From NCBI GenBank assembly GCA_037974965.1, contig JBBPFI010000009.1, positions 868,001 to 932,000 of the forward strand: a stretch of 64,000 nucleotides of DNA. Reading direction: 5' to 3'. Positions 20,901 through 32,378 of the stretch are shown piece after piece; position 1 is the stretch's first letter, and each line of letters opens with the position of its first letter. The notes below the pieces were generated by a model. It did no database searches. It was not told where the DNA came from and saw only the letters and a program-made list of their open reading frames with translations. This DNA is from Dacryopinax spathularia (taxonomy: Eukaryota > Basidiomycota > Dacrymycetes > Dacrymycetales > Dacrymycetaceae). The position numbers were made by a program, and so were the translations under genes.

Positions 20901-23150
20901 CTCCCAGCCCGGTCAAACCGAGCGCCCCTGCGCCTGCTCCTCCGCCTGCGCCTGAACCTACGACGGTTGAAGTTTCAGCGCCGAGCGAAGCCGAGCAGGT
21001 TGATCGTACGATTACGCCGTCGAGCGACCTTGAGCAAGCCGATCGTACCGCCACGCCGACGCCAACACCGACGCCGGCACCTATGTCTCCCCCTGTTCCT
21101 GTTGCGCGACCCGCCCCCATACCCCTTGAAGAGGACGCAACGATGACTAAACAGCCGGAACAGCCTGCACCTGCGTCACCGACTGTGAGGCAGCGACCAA
21201 GATCGCAATCCGCCACCACTGGCCCACCTCAGCTGCGCTCAAGCTACGCAGCCAGCATGTCGACCAACAACCTGCTTGACCTGGCAAAGGATCTTGACCT
21301 GCCTGAAGCCGACGAGCACGTTGTGTCGGATCAGCCAAGGGAACAAGGGCCCCAGGCCGAGCCTCCTAAAGTGTTCGTCATCTTTCTGCGTGCGGGAGGA
21401 ACATGGACTGACGAAGGTACAGGCCTCCCGCGCATATGTATACGACGCTTGAAAAGCTCTGCGAGAGACTCTTCCTGTTGGCGATAGCCGAAGCGGGTAG
21501 GTTTCCTTCCGCGCCGCGTCCTTGCCGATGCTAATAGTATGCTAGACTTCACATTCATATACCATTTCTTCTTGACTTACCGCAGATTCACGACACCTCG
21601 GTTCGTGCTGCAAGAGCTGCAGAAGTTCTTGGATTCTCTGAACGATAAGAAGATCAACGAGAGCATGCGGATGTTCGCAAAGCTGGGGTAGGTTCCTCCT
21701 TCTGGCTATGCTGGACCTCGACCGACAGACGTTCTAGACTCTCGCAGTTGGTGCTCGACTGGGTTGTCAATTTCCCACAGGACTTCGGGAGCGAGACCGC
21801 CTATCAAGCACTGCGTGCCGCGTACAAGACCATGTCGAAAGATGATCGCACCTTGTTCCATGCCACCCAGCTCAAGATGATGATGAGCAAAATCGACCGC
21901 GGCGAGGATCCCGAGCAGCCTTGGGCAGCAACTGACGATAAACCGGACGCAGAAAAAGGTGGAGATAACGATCGGTTGCTACCGAGGAGCAACAGTCAGC
22001 GGCAGATTACCCCTACCAGCACGCCCCGCGGTAGCAACTTGGCCCTATCTCCCTCATTCGCCTCTGATCTTTCGGCTGTCTCGTCTGGTCGATCTCGGGT
22101 TGGCGTGAGGAAGAAACCGAGCATGACGCCGAGCGCGTTTGAACGTCGGCAGAGCTCGGATGACAAGCAGCTTTTGAAGGACTTGGTGAGGGTCGGGACG
22201 AACGTCGAGCGCCTGTCACCTGCGCAGATTGCAAGGGAAATGATGCGGCTCTGCTTACCTCTTTTCCTTGATATTGAGGTGCGCTACGCATGATATGACC
22301 GGCCGAATAAATTCTCACTATTCTCCCCCTTAGCCTCGAGAATGGGCCCGTTACCTCTGGACGCCAGCTAACGAACGTCCTTTCCTCGACCCCGTTCATT
22401 CCATAGCTCTTCATTTCATGCGGACTCAAGTATGGGTGACCTCCCTCATCCTTGCCAGAGAAGGTCAAACAGCAAGATCAGCGATGATCGCCAAGTTCTT
22501 ATTGGTTGCTCACGAGCTTCGCCGATTGAACGACTTCCACTCCCTACGGGCTATTCATGCTGGTATCAAGGATGCTCTTCCGGTGTCAGAAGAGCTGTCC
22601 AATTCGTTGTTCAACAGCCATCAAGCGTGGAACACCTTTCAGTACCTTAACCTGCTCTACGGCGGCGATCGAAACTTTATGATGTATAATCGAACCATGC
22701 AACACACCGCCTTCTTTGCCATCCCGTGCTTGGAAATCCATACATCTATGCTCCAACGGAGCGACCGAAATATGGACTGGCACCCAGACGATCCAACGCT
22801 ACTACACTGGGGCAAATTCGCGATATTTGGCAAGATAGTTGATCAGATCACCAAGTTCCAAGAACGGGTTCCTCCAGCGCTGCCTGAGGATCCGACGACG
22901 ACCAAGAACTTCCACCAGTTGTTCGTGAAGCAACCTCTCATGTCACGCGCTGTGAGTCCTTTAACATCCAATTCGTTTTCTGATACTCATTCATTAACAG
23001 CTCATGGCACGCCGGAGAACACCTGAGCACTATGTCGATAAGAGCACGTACGAGAAGGTCCGAGGTGCTCTGCTCAAAGGCGCCCGCCTGGATCCGGGGT
23101 TGAGCGAAGCCACCATCGCTGCAAGTTCGTACACTTTCCTATCGTCCTGA
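17975..23150 (+). CDS. Ras guanine-nucleotide exchange factor with internal GTPase-like domain
   Basis: Large protein with a GEF that activates Ras-type GTPases. Exon 1 (17975-19471, 499 residues) is Ser/Pro-rich with a long Arg/Glu/Asp repeat (about residues 268-316) likely to form a charged helix. Exons from 19678 encode a small-GTPase-like domain: P-loop GPRKCGKT (about 538-545), HLDGAFVLFDTS, and VVVGTKTDLP for base recognition. Its switch-II position reads EIDSSR rather than DxxG, so hydrolysis is doubtful. After a Pro/Thr-rich linker comes RasGEF_N (LCERLFLLAIAEA, DFTFIYHFFLTYRRF), then the catalytic CDC25 domain from about 22165: LSPAQIAREM, AREGQTARSAMIAKFLLVAHELRRLNDFHSL, and the C-terminal block ending at 23150. 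There are about ten introns, two unusually long (19472-19677 and about 20432-20811). The exact junction just before RasGEF_N (about 21375-21465) is unclear. Confidence 0.85.
19545..19665 (+). repeat. Intronic ~31-bp tandem repeat carrying GCGCATATA
   Basis: Inside the first intron of the RasGEF gene, GCGCATATA occurs at 19558, 19589, 19621 and 19652, a period of 31-32 bp. The sequence between copies is also related (AATCA before each, pyrimidine-rich CTCTTCATCAC-like after). The last copy ends 17 nt before the 3' splice site. This is a short minisatellite within an intron of about 206 nt. Confidence 0.85.
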
Positions 23151-23510
23151 GCCTCCAAAGGCCCTTCGCCGAGGTCGAAACGCATTCCTGGTCTTGAGTA
23201 CTCATACACTTTCAGTCGCAACACCACCACCTTTCGGGTAAACAGCCCCACACCCGGTCATGACACGATCCTTTCCATCTTTCCTCATCACATCTTCCAC
23301 AGTTCTTTCGATATCTATGAGTGTATCCACGACACTTCCACCCGGCATACCCTGCAACGTATATCATGTACCACTACCATTTGTCCGTTCATATCATTGG
23401 GATTGAATATATTCGAATTCAGCAGTGTGAATCGCCTAAATACTACAGGGCACAGGAATACAAGCACAAGAGGATTCCATCATAACCCGATTGATCCTTA
23501 TTTACTTCAC
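23151..23510. other. Convergent 3' intergenic region (RasGEF and GHITM-like)
   Basis: 360 bp between two stop codons facing each other. Contains TTGAATATATTCGAATTCAG near 23404, a partly palindromic AT-rich segment that may act in 3' end formation. Nothing else seen. Confidence 0.4.
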
Positions 23511-24583
23511 TTATTTCTTCCTTGACTGCTGCATGCCTAGGATCTGGAGCATGCGGATGAAGATGTTGATGAAGTCGAGCTCGAGGGAGATCGACTCCGC
23601 TACTGGATCGCGCTTGATGCGACCAGCCTCAGCAAGGCGTGCATGGGCAAGGATTTTCTGTGTGCTAGAGGTAACAGTCAGCAACGTCATTTGTGATCAG
23701 AAGAGAATTGTACGTACTCGAAGAGAACGAATCCACCGAAGACTGCAAGGCCACCATACAGGGAGACAGCCTCAGTTACGGCAAGAGTGCGCATGGCAGT
23801 GACGGGCAGAACCATCGGTGCCAGGCTGGAAAGAGCGACAACAACCAGACCAGCGAGGAGCGGTCCACCCATGTACAGGTACTGGTCGTTCTTCGCGGTA
23901 GCGCCGACGTACGAAAGCGCACCGACTACACCCACAGTATAGAGGGCAGCACGGGCGATGATGGCCGGCGGGAAGATGAAGAAGATCGGGCTGAGAGTGG
24001 CAGCTTGGCAGGCTTGGAAAGCGGTGAAGAACGTGTGTTTGAGCACGGTGTTATCCGGGTCGGTCCAGAGCGTGCCCATCATCGTCCCGATGCTGCCGAC
24101 CAGGCCAACACCAAGCACGACCCATGGGTTGGCGGCCATAATACGGATTGAGGCCCCAGTTGAGTGCAGGTAGCGTGCGATACCGGCTGTGAGCGTGAGA
24201 CCACCTCCGACATACCAGAACGTCTGGTTGAGGAAGCTCCGCTCAGCCTCAGAGAATGCGCCGCGCGTCTCCCGGTTGAGCATGAAGTTGGCTGCGAGTA
24301 CGCCACCGCCGACCACGAGCGCCGTTGTGCCGAACTTCGCCCACGAAAATGGCTGCGCAGTTGGGATGGCCGGGTTGGCAGTGCTGGACGCGAACCTCTT
24401 CGCGGTCAGCGAGGCTATCGTCGGTCTCGCTGCATTTGCGGTTGGCCGAAGGAGGGTTGAAGGTCTGGCGAAGGGGTGCGATGATGACGAAACGAAGGTC
24501 CTGATTTGAGGTGCGATGGATGGCCGCGAGTGTGATGCTGCCCGTAGAGTGGCGATGAGCGGTGTACGGTACATGGATGCCAT
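23511..24583 (-). CDS. Mitochondrial Bax inhibitor-1 family membrane protein (GHITM/TMBIM5-like)
   Basis: Polytopic membrane protein of the BI-1/TMBIM superfamily. The mitochondrial members (GHITM/TMBIM5) sit in the inner membrane and act in cristae organisation and cation exchange. Two exons: 24583-23718 and 23664-23511, joined as F-D-T-Q-K, where the D-T-Q is a family hallmark. The first ~70 residues are Arg/Ser/Ala-rich without acids (MASMYRTPLIATLRAASHSR), fitting a mitochondrial presequence. About seven hydrophobic segments follow, from FSWAKFGTTALVVGGGVLAA to the last near VSLYGGLAVFGGFVLFEY. The C-terminus ends LQILGMQQSRKK. Length is about 338 residues, normal for GHITM. Specific function here is inferred from family. 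Confidence 0.9.
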
Positions 24584-26746
24584 GGTGGACAACGTCGAGG
24601 GTGTCCCGCGGGCGGTGAGCAAGCAACCAAGGACGACGTCGAGAGGCTTATAAGAGACCAAAGTCGGAACGTGATTTGCGGCACACGTCATTCGGCAGCC
24701 AACGGCGGCGCGGGATTAATTGAGCGTGATTGATTCCGCCCAGAAGCTTCTCGACCGTACTTGGCCCACGTTCGAATCCGCCCGGATTTGCACTGCTGGA
24801 CCATGATCAGCTTGAAGGGACCATGAAGGATTACTGTTGAAAGCGAGTCGCTCACCATGGATTAACATCGATAACGCTGGCCCATCGCATGTCTGTCGTA
24901 TCTCTGCCTGGCTGCACTTGCTTCGGCCGGTATACTTGCCACATCCCTTATATAGCGGCTTATCCATGTCCCACTTCGATCGGCAACTGATACTACTTCT
25001 TCCGATCATGGACGCAATAACCTGCTTTGGGCGAGCGACCTATCGCTTCTCGGGACAATGTGACTGCTGTTCGTCTCGGCCATCAGAGTCTTTCCACAAA
25101 ACGTTCGAGGTGGCCGAGATAGCTTGGGCAAAGTCTGGATCAAGGCCGGTCACCCATCTGGCTCACTCCCTGCCTACATCCACTATTGAAGCTCATCATC
25201 CGATAAGACACTGATACCTCGTTTCTGTCGAATTCTGCTTACATCTCGCATCCGAGCTCCCGCCTACGGAATGCTGTGCCGGCTGCCAAATACAGTCAAA
25301 CGCGCATGCTCGCCTCGTGCTATGTTGGGACCGGGTTTCCAAGCCATGCTTCGAACAAGAGGATCGACGTCTATCGCCTAGGCTAGGCGTTGTGCGCTAC
25401 ATCCACAGCAGCCTGTATTGTGCTGCTGAACTGCTGGACCCGTTCTGTACGTCAATTATGGTCTGGCTGAATGGTGGCCTAGGGAAAGTTCTGATGTTGT
25501 TTAGGAGCGTGTGCCATGCAAGCAGCCCTTATCCCACCCGCCGCAACGACCACACGCTGGCCGGGAACAGCCGTCTCTGAAGGTTGGAAGCTACCCGCTG
25601 TTGAGGACGGCTTCTACCGGCATTTTCTCAGGCTTTTTCGTGAGAGTGCAAATCCGCGGTGCAAATCCGCCATGCAAATCCGCGGCATTTGAATGGATGC
25701 GGAGTGCATCATCTTCCAGACACAAAACCCCCCCCCGCCCGCCTGTGGACATGCATATGCAACGCTTTCAGGGTTGGAAGACGTATTTCCCACCGTTGAG
25801 TGTGAGTGTGATCCTGGAGTTTACTATCTATAGCTGGCAGCGCAAATACTCCTTCACGGACCTGATCCTGACTACGGCGAAGCTTCAAGAATGTATGAGT
25901 TCTTCGACTCACCGTTTTGGAACAGTCTATGGAATGGGAATAGTGCTCATCTTACGCAGCGTCGCATGGACCCGAACATTTGAATGCCCTGTGATGTGCA
26001 GCCTGCGTAATTTGTACGTGTCGATTCGCGATCCTTGACTCTCAGACGAAAACGCCATTCCTGACCCAATGCCCGTGACAAACACGTTCATTTTCCATCA
26101 GTATCTCCCGGCAACATGCTCTCTGCTTGGCGGGTAGCAAGGCCGCTATAGCGCAGTGTTGATGCCAGCTGTGCGTGTCCAATAGAGATGTTAGATGGAT
26201 ACGGCCAGCGGCTTGCGAAAGCTATACGCTATTCTTGACGGCGTTGGACTGTTCCGATTTGCTCCATGGGTAACTACAGGTAGCACACAGTCGGCCGGTT
26301 GGTATGTGTAATTCCGCAGCGTCGAACACGTATGTAATCGTATCGTATAAGTACAGCATTTGGTCAACCCGTGAATCCTTGTCCGGTGCGCTGCGCAGTT
26401 TGGTGCTCCTTGAAACGCTTCCGTGCGCAAGAGAAGGCCGCCTGGCAACGAGGATGGGCTTCATTTAGGCTCCGCTCATTTGAGAGTTCTGCGCCCATTT
26501 GGGGAAGATTGACCATCACCATCTAAGAAACCCGTGAAGCTTCTCGGGAGAAGATGTACATGCAAATCCGAGCATATGGCCGGGCCGGAAGCGATCGAGG
26601 CGGTGCTGGCATGAGGCTTCCGCGGGGCCAGATGCACACGCATGGCCCGGGAATGCACCTCCCTCAACAAAATGCTCGGTTGACACGTCCCATGCACTCT
26701 CCTCCCTTCCCTCTACAACCACTGGTCCTCGAGCGATATCTTCCAT
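24584..26746. other. 2.2-kb gene-free interval with a TGCAAATCC repeat cluster
   Basis: No intact gene recognised on either strand; open stretches are short and unrelated to known proteins. The motif TGCAAATCC occurs three times in 36 bp at 25648, 25660 and 25673, again at 26561, and in reverse complement at about 24784-24792. A poly-C run lies near 25728-25740. The right end (from about 26690) is CT-rich and leads into the first Zn2Cys6 gene, so at least the last few hundred bases are probably its promoter. Confidence 0.45.
25648..25684 (+). repeat. Three tandem copies of TGCAAATCCGC
   Basis: TGCAAATCCGC starts at 25648, 25660 and 25673, spaced 12 and 13 bp. Two of the copies are preceded by G and one by A (ATGCAAATCC, which includes the octamer ATGCAAAT). 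It could be a cluster of transcription-factor sites or a small tandem duplication. Confidence 0.7.
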
Positions 26747-28029
26747 ATGCCCAGCACTGAGTCAACGAGCGGCAGCTCTGGGACATTGGAAGGACATCGG
26801 AGACCTTCAAGAAAACCCCGAGACTTTGGCAGAAGCGTCCCTCACATAAGCCGGGCCTGCGACGTATGCCGAATAAGGTATGTCTATTTTGCAGCATACC
26901 GATCATCGTCGGCTTATTTTGTTAGGAAGGTGCGATGTGATGGGACCGAACCAGAACCGTGCTCTAGCTGTGTGAGAACATCGGTAAATAGCAGCAGTGC
27001 TGCTCTTGTTTCGCGATTGTCTCACCTTGCCTGTAGACTCAATGTACATGGAGAGGCTACGATTTTCGGCGGCCGAAAGATAGATTTGTTGCAGCAGCGA
27101 GGAGCTCGTCCGCGGAGGATGTCAAGCCAGTGGTACCGGCCGGCAGCTACGGCGCTCAGCAGGTCCCACAATGGCCATATCCACACCCCAACGCGCCATC
27201 TCGACAGCATACTACTGGTTCATGGACTACACGTCCCCATGAAAGGCCAAGCAGCGGACAATATGCTACATGGTCACCCATGGAAGATCGCAATAGCCAC
27301 GGAGGGCTCGTGGAGTCGTATCATGAACCCCGACGTGCACCTGAGTCAGCCAGAAACGCCGGATATGCTGTTTGGAACCCATATGAAGACGATAACGAGG
27401 ACCAAACACATGGCCAATCTCACAACATCCACAACGAACCCACTTCCAGATGGTATACCCATACCGCTAGAAACACGCGGAGGCCTAGCCCTGAGCGTCA
27501 ACCAAAACTTGAGGAACGGGACCCCGTCTCCTTAAGACCTGAACCGCTTCCCTTCGAACGACAGAGATACTACGAGCGAGGATCTAGCGAGCCCGTCCGT
27601 ACGAAAAAGCCGTACGAGATGCCCACAGAAACAAAACAGCAGATGTCCGACGTGTATGCCAAGCCATCGCCGTCGGCCTTTCGCCCGGAACCGGGTCTCG
27701 GCAACCCCGGGCGACAACATGTGGTTGAGCATGTCGTCGTCAAGCGAGAACCAGAGGAGGTTGTTTCCCTCTGGACAGAAAGGAGGCCCAAAACCCAGAA
27801 TCCTTCGGCGAGAGAATCCTACAAAAGTCCTCGTGATGACCATCGTGAAACGATGTCAGACAAGTACTTCGAAAACGTCCAGTCGCGTATGCCTTCGAAC
27901 GATCATTCTTCCGCCGCAGCTACAGCTTCTTCCGGTCCACGGATAGCATCGCGCTCGGTGAAAGCAGAAGAGGACAAAGCTGCTGCTGTTCTGGGTGATC
28001 AGCTAGCTGATTGTCGCAGGACAAGCTAG
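26747..28029 (+). CDS. Zn(II)2Cys6 transcription factor-like protein (first of tandem pair)
   Basis: Fungal binuclear zinc-cluster DNA-binding protein. Three exons. The first ends in ACDVCRIR; the second begins KVRC after a short intron (about 26878-26925) and runs to CVRTS; after a second intron (about 26983-27036) the third starts TQCTWRG. Together they give cysteines at residues 38, 41, 48, 56, 59 and 66: C-x2-C-x6-C-x7-C-x2-C-x6-C, a complete cluster. The remaining ~310 residues are hydrophilic and Pro/Arg/Ser-rich, rich in predicted disorder, ending at 28029; no fungal_trans activation domain is recognisable. The start at 26747 is the first ATG in frame after the CT-rich leader. A second zinc-cluster gene follows on the same strand about 610 bp downstream. 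Confidence 0.85.
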
Positions 28030-28642
28030 ATTTCTGGGCCGACGCAACTGGAGCTTGTAGGACGGCTGGAGCTACTAGCACCATATACAGGACATGATCG
28101 TATCTTGACGTACAAATGCTACAAATATCCATAATAAGCACGTAGACGAACCGTCAAAGTCCTACCTCAGCAGCCTGTTTTGTGTTGAGTTACGATGATA
28201 CATAAGTCCGGCGCAACCGACTGCAAATTCACGCCAGCAAACAACGTGACGAAGCCCGGCGATTTCTTCTCATATATCTCTATATACAAGACCGCAATCA
28301 CCGCATGCAATCAGAGCAGCGGTTCTGTCCAAGCTAGGGCAGGAAGTCCTTCCCTGCCATCGGCAGGCGTTAACTTCGCATCAGATATTGTGGGGCGCGT
28401 GACTATAGATCCGAACCCTGTCTTAACATGTTCATCTCGGCTGTGCCCTCAGAAGCATTGCCGCGCCCACTAAGATCGCTAGCCGAATCTAGTACAACCG
28501 GGAATGCACAACCCAGGGGAAGGAAGACAAAAGCGCTGCCTGGGAAGTGTCATCGTTGCCTCAAGTACCCTGCGCACTTGAGACCGTTTGCCAGTACGCC
28601 CTGTTAACCCTCCTCTGCTGTCCTGTCCGCGTACTCGAATAT
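28030..28642. other. Intergenic region between the two zinc-cluster genes
   Basis: 613 bp, no gene recognised. ATATATCTCTATATACAAG near 28271 is AT-rich. The frame of the next gene stays open upstream to about 28547, so its start could lie a little earlier than called. Confidence 0.4.
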
Positions 28643-29466
28643 ATGGCCAGTTCAGAAATGTCCCCCTCGGTAGACGCAACCGCGGTCTCTGGTAGCTCCG
28701 CTGTGGAATTCGACGTCAATCATTTTCGGTCCAAATCACGATCTCACGCTGGAAGGGCATGCAATCTGTGCCGCGCCAGGTAGTCCTTGTGCGCCCTTTG
28801 GCATGGGCACCTATTCTGACTCTCGCTCGTAGGAAGACAAAGTGCAGCCCGAGCAAGGTTATCGGGACTTGTGCGGCGTGCTTGCGTCTTGAGGTGAATC
28901 TCAGTTGTGGGCCCCAGCATCATCTCACTTACACTGTTTGGAAGCTTGTGTGCTCTTGGGAACACTCTGACGGCCGTCGCTACCGAGCCAGACAAAACGA
29001 GCACTCCGAGTCAAATGGAAGGCATGCTAGTGATGCGAACGAGTCGCCTGCTCATGAGTTATCCACGACGGTGGAAGAATCGGTAACACTGCCTGAAATG
29101 CCATACCTCAGATCATCCGTCGAGACTGAGCGCGAAATGGACAGTCCTCCTGTTCCTCGAGCAGCTTCGCGGGCTGCTATCCGGAATATGGAAGAAGGAC
29201 GCAACACCAACAGCTTTTCTGAGACCATGTCGCTCGAGTTGAACCCGCTCGGGTATCAACGATCACATGTTATGCAGACGGTAAGCTTGGCTGCAGACTG
29301 CTTTTGCACCAGCGAAGGAATGCGGCAGATCGCAAACTGGGCACACGAAGCCAGCCGCGCCCTTGGGGCCATCGGTATGCTTGCGATAGGAGGAATTGGG
29401 CTGTGGCATTACGTCCTGAAGAATGCTAGCGCCGCAGATCAAACGGCCGTCGTTGACGCCCCCTGA
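28643..29466 (+). CDS. Zn(II)2Cys6 protein with a C-terminal transmembrane segment
   Basis: Three exons; introns at about 28782-28832 and 28893-28945. Spliced, the zinc cluster has cysteines at residues 40, 43, 50, 59, 62 and 69 (C-x2-C-x6-C-x8-C-x2-C-x6-C), with the basic RARKTK loop between the second and third. Without removing the second intron the last cysteine is misplaced, so the cluster supports the splice. The protein is short (239 residues). After a Glu/Ser-rich middle it ends in one strong hydrophobic stretch at about 205-224 (LGAIGMLAIGGIGLWHYVL), then 15 mostly polar residues. A zinc-cluster DNA-binding head with a tail anchor would sit in a membrane until released. Alternatively the hydrophobic segment is a buried helix. 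The start may lie upstream. Confidence 0.75.
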
Positions 29467-29951
29467 TTTCAACCCTCGTCACGGGAGGACAGCGCTTAGT
29501 CACACATTGTAGTTGCGTTCTTACAACATGTGCTGGGAAGACATAGGACAGACTCGTCTCTAGGAATGCTCCGCGATTGGGTTTTTGTATGGTGCTGTAG
29601 GTGCGACATGCGGAGAATATGTGCGCAGATTCGAACTTCCATACATGTTCCTTGCGAGAAGGACCGCAGGTTGACAACGAACTGCGCTCTCGTATGTTGA
29701 GGTACGACAGTTCACGTTGCAAACGATGTCGACAACCCGGAATCGGCACAGTCGGCTTGTTTATGGCGCAGTGAGAGTACGCCATACGCCGCCTTTGGCC
29801 GCACCGCATCTTTTGTCTTGCGAAGGACCGGGTGTCGACCTTGTCATTTTCGATGTGCGAGTGTGCAGCTCGAGTACGTATATGTGACCCACAAAAGGAA
29901 GACCATTTTCGGCAAAAGCGGTTCGAAGGTAGATCACTCATCCGAGTGCCT
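29467..29951. other. Convergent intergenic region (zinc-cluster gene and transporter)
   Basis: 485 bp between facing stop codons. A minus-strand open frame of 171 codons spans most of it (29426-29941), but it overlaps the zinc-cluster gene's end and resembles nothing I know. I treat it as chance. Confidence 0.35.
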
Positions 29952-31740
29952 TCATGACTCGTCCACCCTCACGGCCATATCCGCCAATGGAACGTCGTTC
30001 TGCGTCCATGGACTCGAGCCACTCAGTCGTCGCTTGAACTTGGCCATAGCTGTCCTCCATGGAGTATCAATCAGCTCCCGATCCAAATCTTCCAGGCTGA
30101 GGCCCTTCGTTTCCGGCTGCAGCAGCGTGCAAACCAGAGCGGTGAACAAGCTGCAGCTGCCAAACAAGAAATATGGACCCGAGCTGGAGCGCGCAAGGAA
30201 GAGAGGAGTGGAGAAAGCGATCGTCCAGTTGACTGCCCAGTTCACGCATTGCCCGAGGCTTGCAGCGGCGTTGCGTGTCTTGATGGGTTGTACTTCGCTA
30301 AGCACGATACGGATGGTGACTGCCCAGGTGCAGACGAAGCAGACGACGAAGATGTAGATGAGGACGATGATCGTCCAGCGTCCTGCTGGTGCGCTGTTGG
30401 CTCCGGAGGCGTACAGGATGCCCATCAAGAGCATGGTGCTGCCGATGATAAGACCGCCGCCGATAACCGGACCTCTTCGATTCCCTACAGTCGCGTAAGT
30501 GGGAGTGTGGGGACGGGAGACACACGCCAGTCACATACACTTATCGGCGAAGAACTGAGTCACCAAGACCGCAAAGATATTCAGGATCCCGGATACTCCA
30601 GATGCGAGAAATGAAGCTTCTGTCTCGGAAAGACCAGCTTGAGCAAAGAGGACCGGTGCATACTGCATGGACGGGATTCAGCAAACTGGCCGCCTGCAGG
30701 AATGAGGAACGTACATAAAGCACCGCATCTATGCCTGACATTTGCTGCATTGCCATCAGGAAAACGCCAAGCAGCGTTCTCCCAGCAACACCCTTCCGGA
30801 ACATATCCTGCACCTTCTGGTACCACGGCTGGCCCCTGCTCGCGTGGGCAGCCGCCTCTTCCCTCTGCATTGCCTCGGCCTCCTTCTCAGCTTCTGCACG
30901 GCTGACGCCTAACTTCGCCCAGGCAGCGTCGACTTCATCCGTACGACCGACGTGCATCAGCCAACGCGGAGAGTGGGGACACATGCCGGACAATGTGCCC
31001 AGAGCGAGCACGGACGCGGTGTAGGCTTGCATCGCTAAGGGGAATCGCCAGGAGAATGATGAGGGAACCTTGACGCTGCCGTAGCAGATGAAATAGCCTG
31101 AAGAATCTTTAGTCCAGTCCAACTGAAATCGCAAATCAGGACGCACCAGAAGCGATTCCGAGCACGTTGAACAGTTGAGTCATGGCGATCAACCGGCCAC
31201 GGCTGGCAGTCGGTGCGATCTCGGTCACATAGACAGTGATAACACTCGTAAACAACCCCTCCCCCACGCCCGCAAGACATCTCCCAACAAACAGCTGGGT
31301 GAGATGCACCGAGCTCGCAGCTATCGCGCTCCCAACAGCGAAGATAACCCCGCCAATACCAATCGTGTATGTACGAGAGATCCGGTCCGCGAGCGTACCG
31401 GCCGCGAAGGCGGCGATGCTTGCAGTGAGCAGGATGCATGAGACGATGAGACCTTGGACTGTTGCGCTTATCGGACCGAACTGGGCGACAAAGTCCGGCA
31501 TGAGAGTTATGGGGCCTATTGAGCCGGTGTCATAGCCTACGCCATTAATGGTCAGCTTCAGTTGTTATTATGCGCAATAACGACCGGCGTACCCCATAAG
31601 AAACCTCCCAAAGCCGTGAACACGGTGCACCACACATACTGAGGGATGGTGTTCAGTCTGAAGTCCTTCACTCGACGCCATGTCTGGCTGCTGAGGAACG
31701 GGAAGCGAGCAGGACGCAATTGCACCGTCTCGCTATTCAT
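29952..31740 (-). CDS. MFS sugar/hexose transporter
   Basis: Twelve-TM sugar porter of the major facilitator superfamily in the plasma membrane. Exons join in phase at five or so introns, e.g. FLWG-YDTGSIG and ADK-W-NRRGPVIGGG. Family landmarks are visible: YDTGSIGPI in TM1, GTLADRISRTYTIGIGG between TM2 and TM3, GRCLAGVGEGLFTSV, ASRGRL, SPRWLM, MQQMSGIDAVLYYAPVLF in TM7, and the C-terminal QPETKGLSLEDLD. The N-terminus MNSETVQLRPARFPFLSS is cytosolic. Length is about 500 residues, normal. Substrate cannot be told from sequence; the QQ-x-SGI motif fits a monosaccharide or related polyol. Adjacent to two zinc-cluster regulators, which may control it. Confidence 0.93.
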
Positions 31741-32378
31741 GGTCGTCGTCGACAGCTTCAGTGAGCTCGTCGTGGACTCTGGCTTAGACGAGGCTGCAGC
31801 TGTTCGCCTGCAGGTTACGGGGCGATAGTGCCCATACGGCGTAATTCCGGAGAAGAGTAGCCCGGCTCATCCGGATATCCGTCGTCATAATGGTGCGGGG
31901 CTGGACTTGGTAGGATATGTCAGCGATATCAGCCACTGCTTCGAGAGCAGCTAGGCTTACATAGCTTATAGGTTACCGGTGGCACAGATCCATCGGCCAT
32001 ACAACAAGGCCGGAGTAGCGGAAGGCTATCCAAGTTTGGCAGATAGTGCGACGTAATCTTGAGACAACCGCACCCCGCTCGATACGCAAGCCTACGTGCG
32101 CAAGCACTACCTACTCTGCGTCCGCAGTTCACCTGGACTACAGTATGGACGCGCCGCCGCGGGCTCACTTAGCTTTCGAAAACACAGATAGATATGTGGT
32201 TATCCGGAAGAAAAAATATGAATATTGCTTCTATCGACTACACGCGGGGTATGCAGAGTCGGGTGGTCATGTTGTTAGATACACGTCCAGCTCAAGTGAA
32301 GCTGTTTTCGGCTCTGTCATTCCTGCCGCTCATCCACGTCCCTTCTACCGCCCAATCCAACGATCCAGCTATAACCCC
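31741..32378. other. Intergenic region: transporter promoter and KAR2 3' end
   Basis: 638 bp; upstream of the transporter start and downstream of the KAR2 stop (both minus strand). Nothing coding recognised. No obvious regulatory repeat seen. Confidence 0.4.

Noticed and set aside
24764-24790. GTTCGAATCC resembling a tRNA B box
   Set aside because: The bases on either side cannot pair into a T stem and no A box or acceptor stem fits.
25728-25745. Poly-C run as a telomeric or G-quadruplex block
   Set aside because: A single run of C with no repeated tracts; not enough for either.
29426-29941. 171-codon minus-strand frame between the zinc-cluster and transporter genes
   Set aside because: It overlaps the zinc-cluster gene's 3' end, has no recognisable domain, and random composition.
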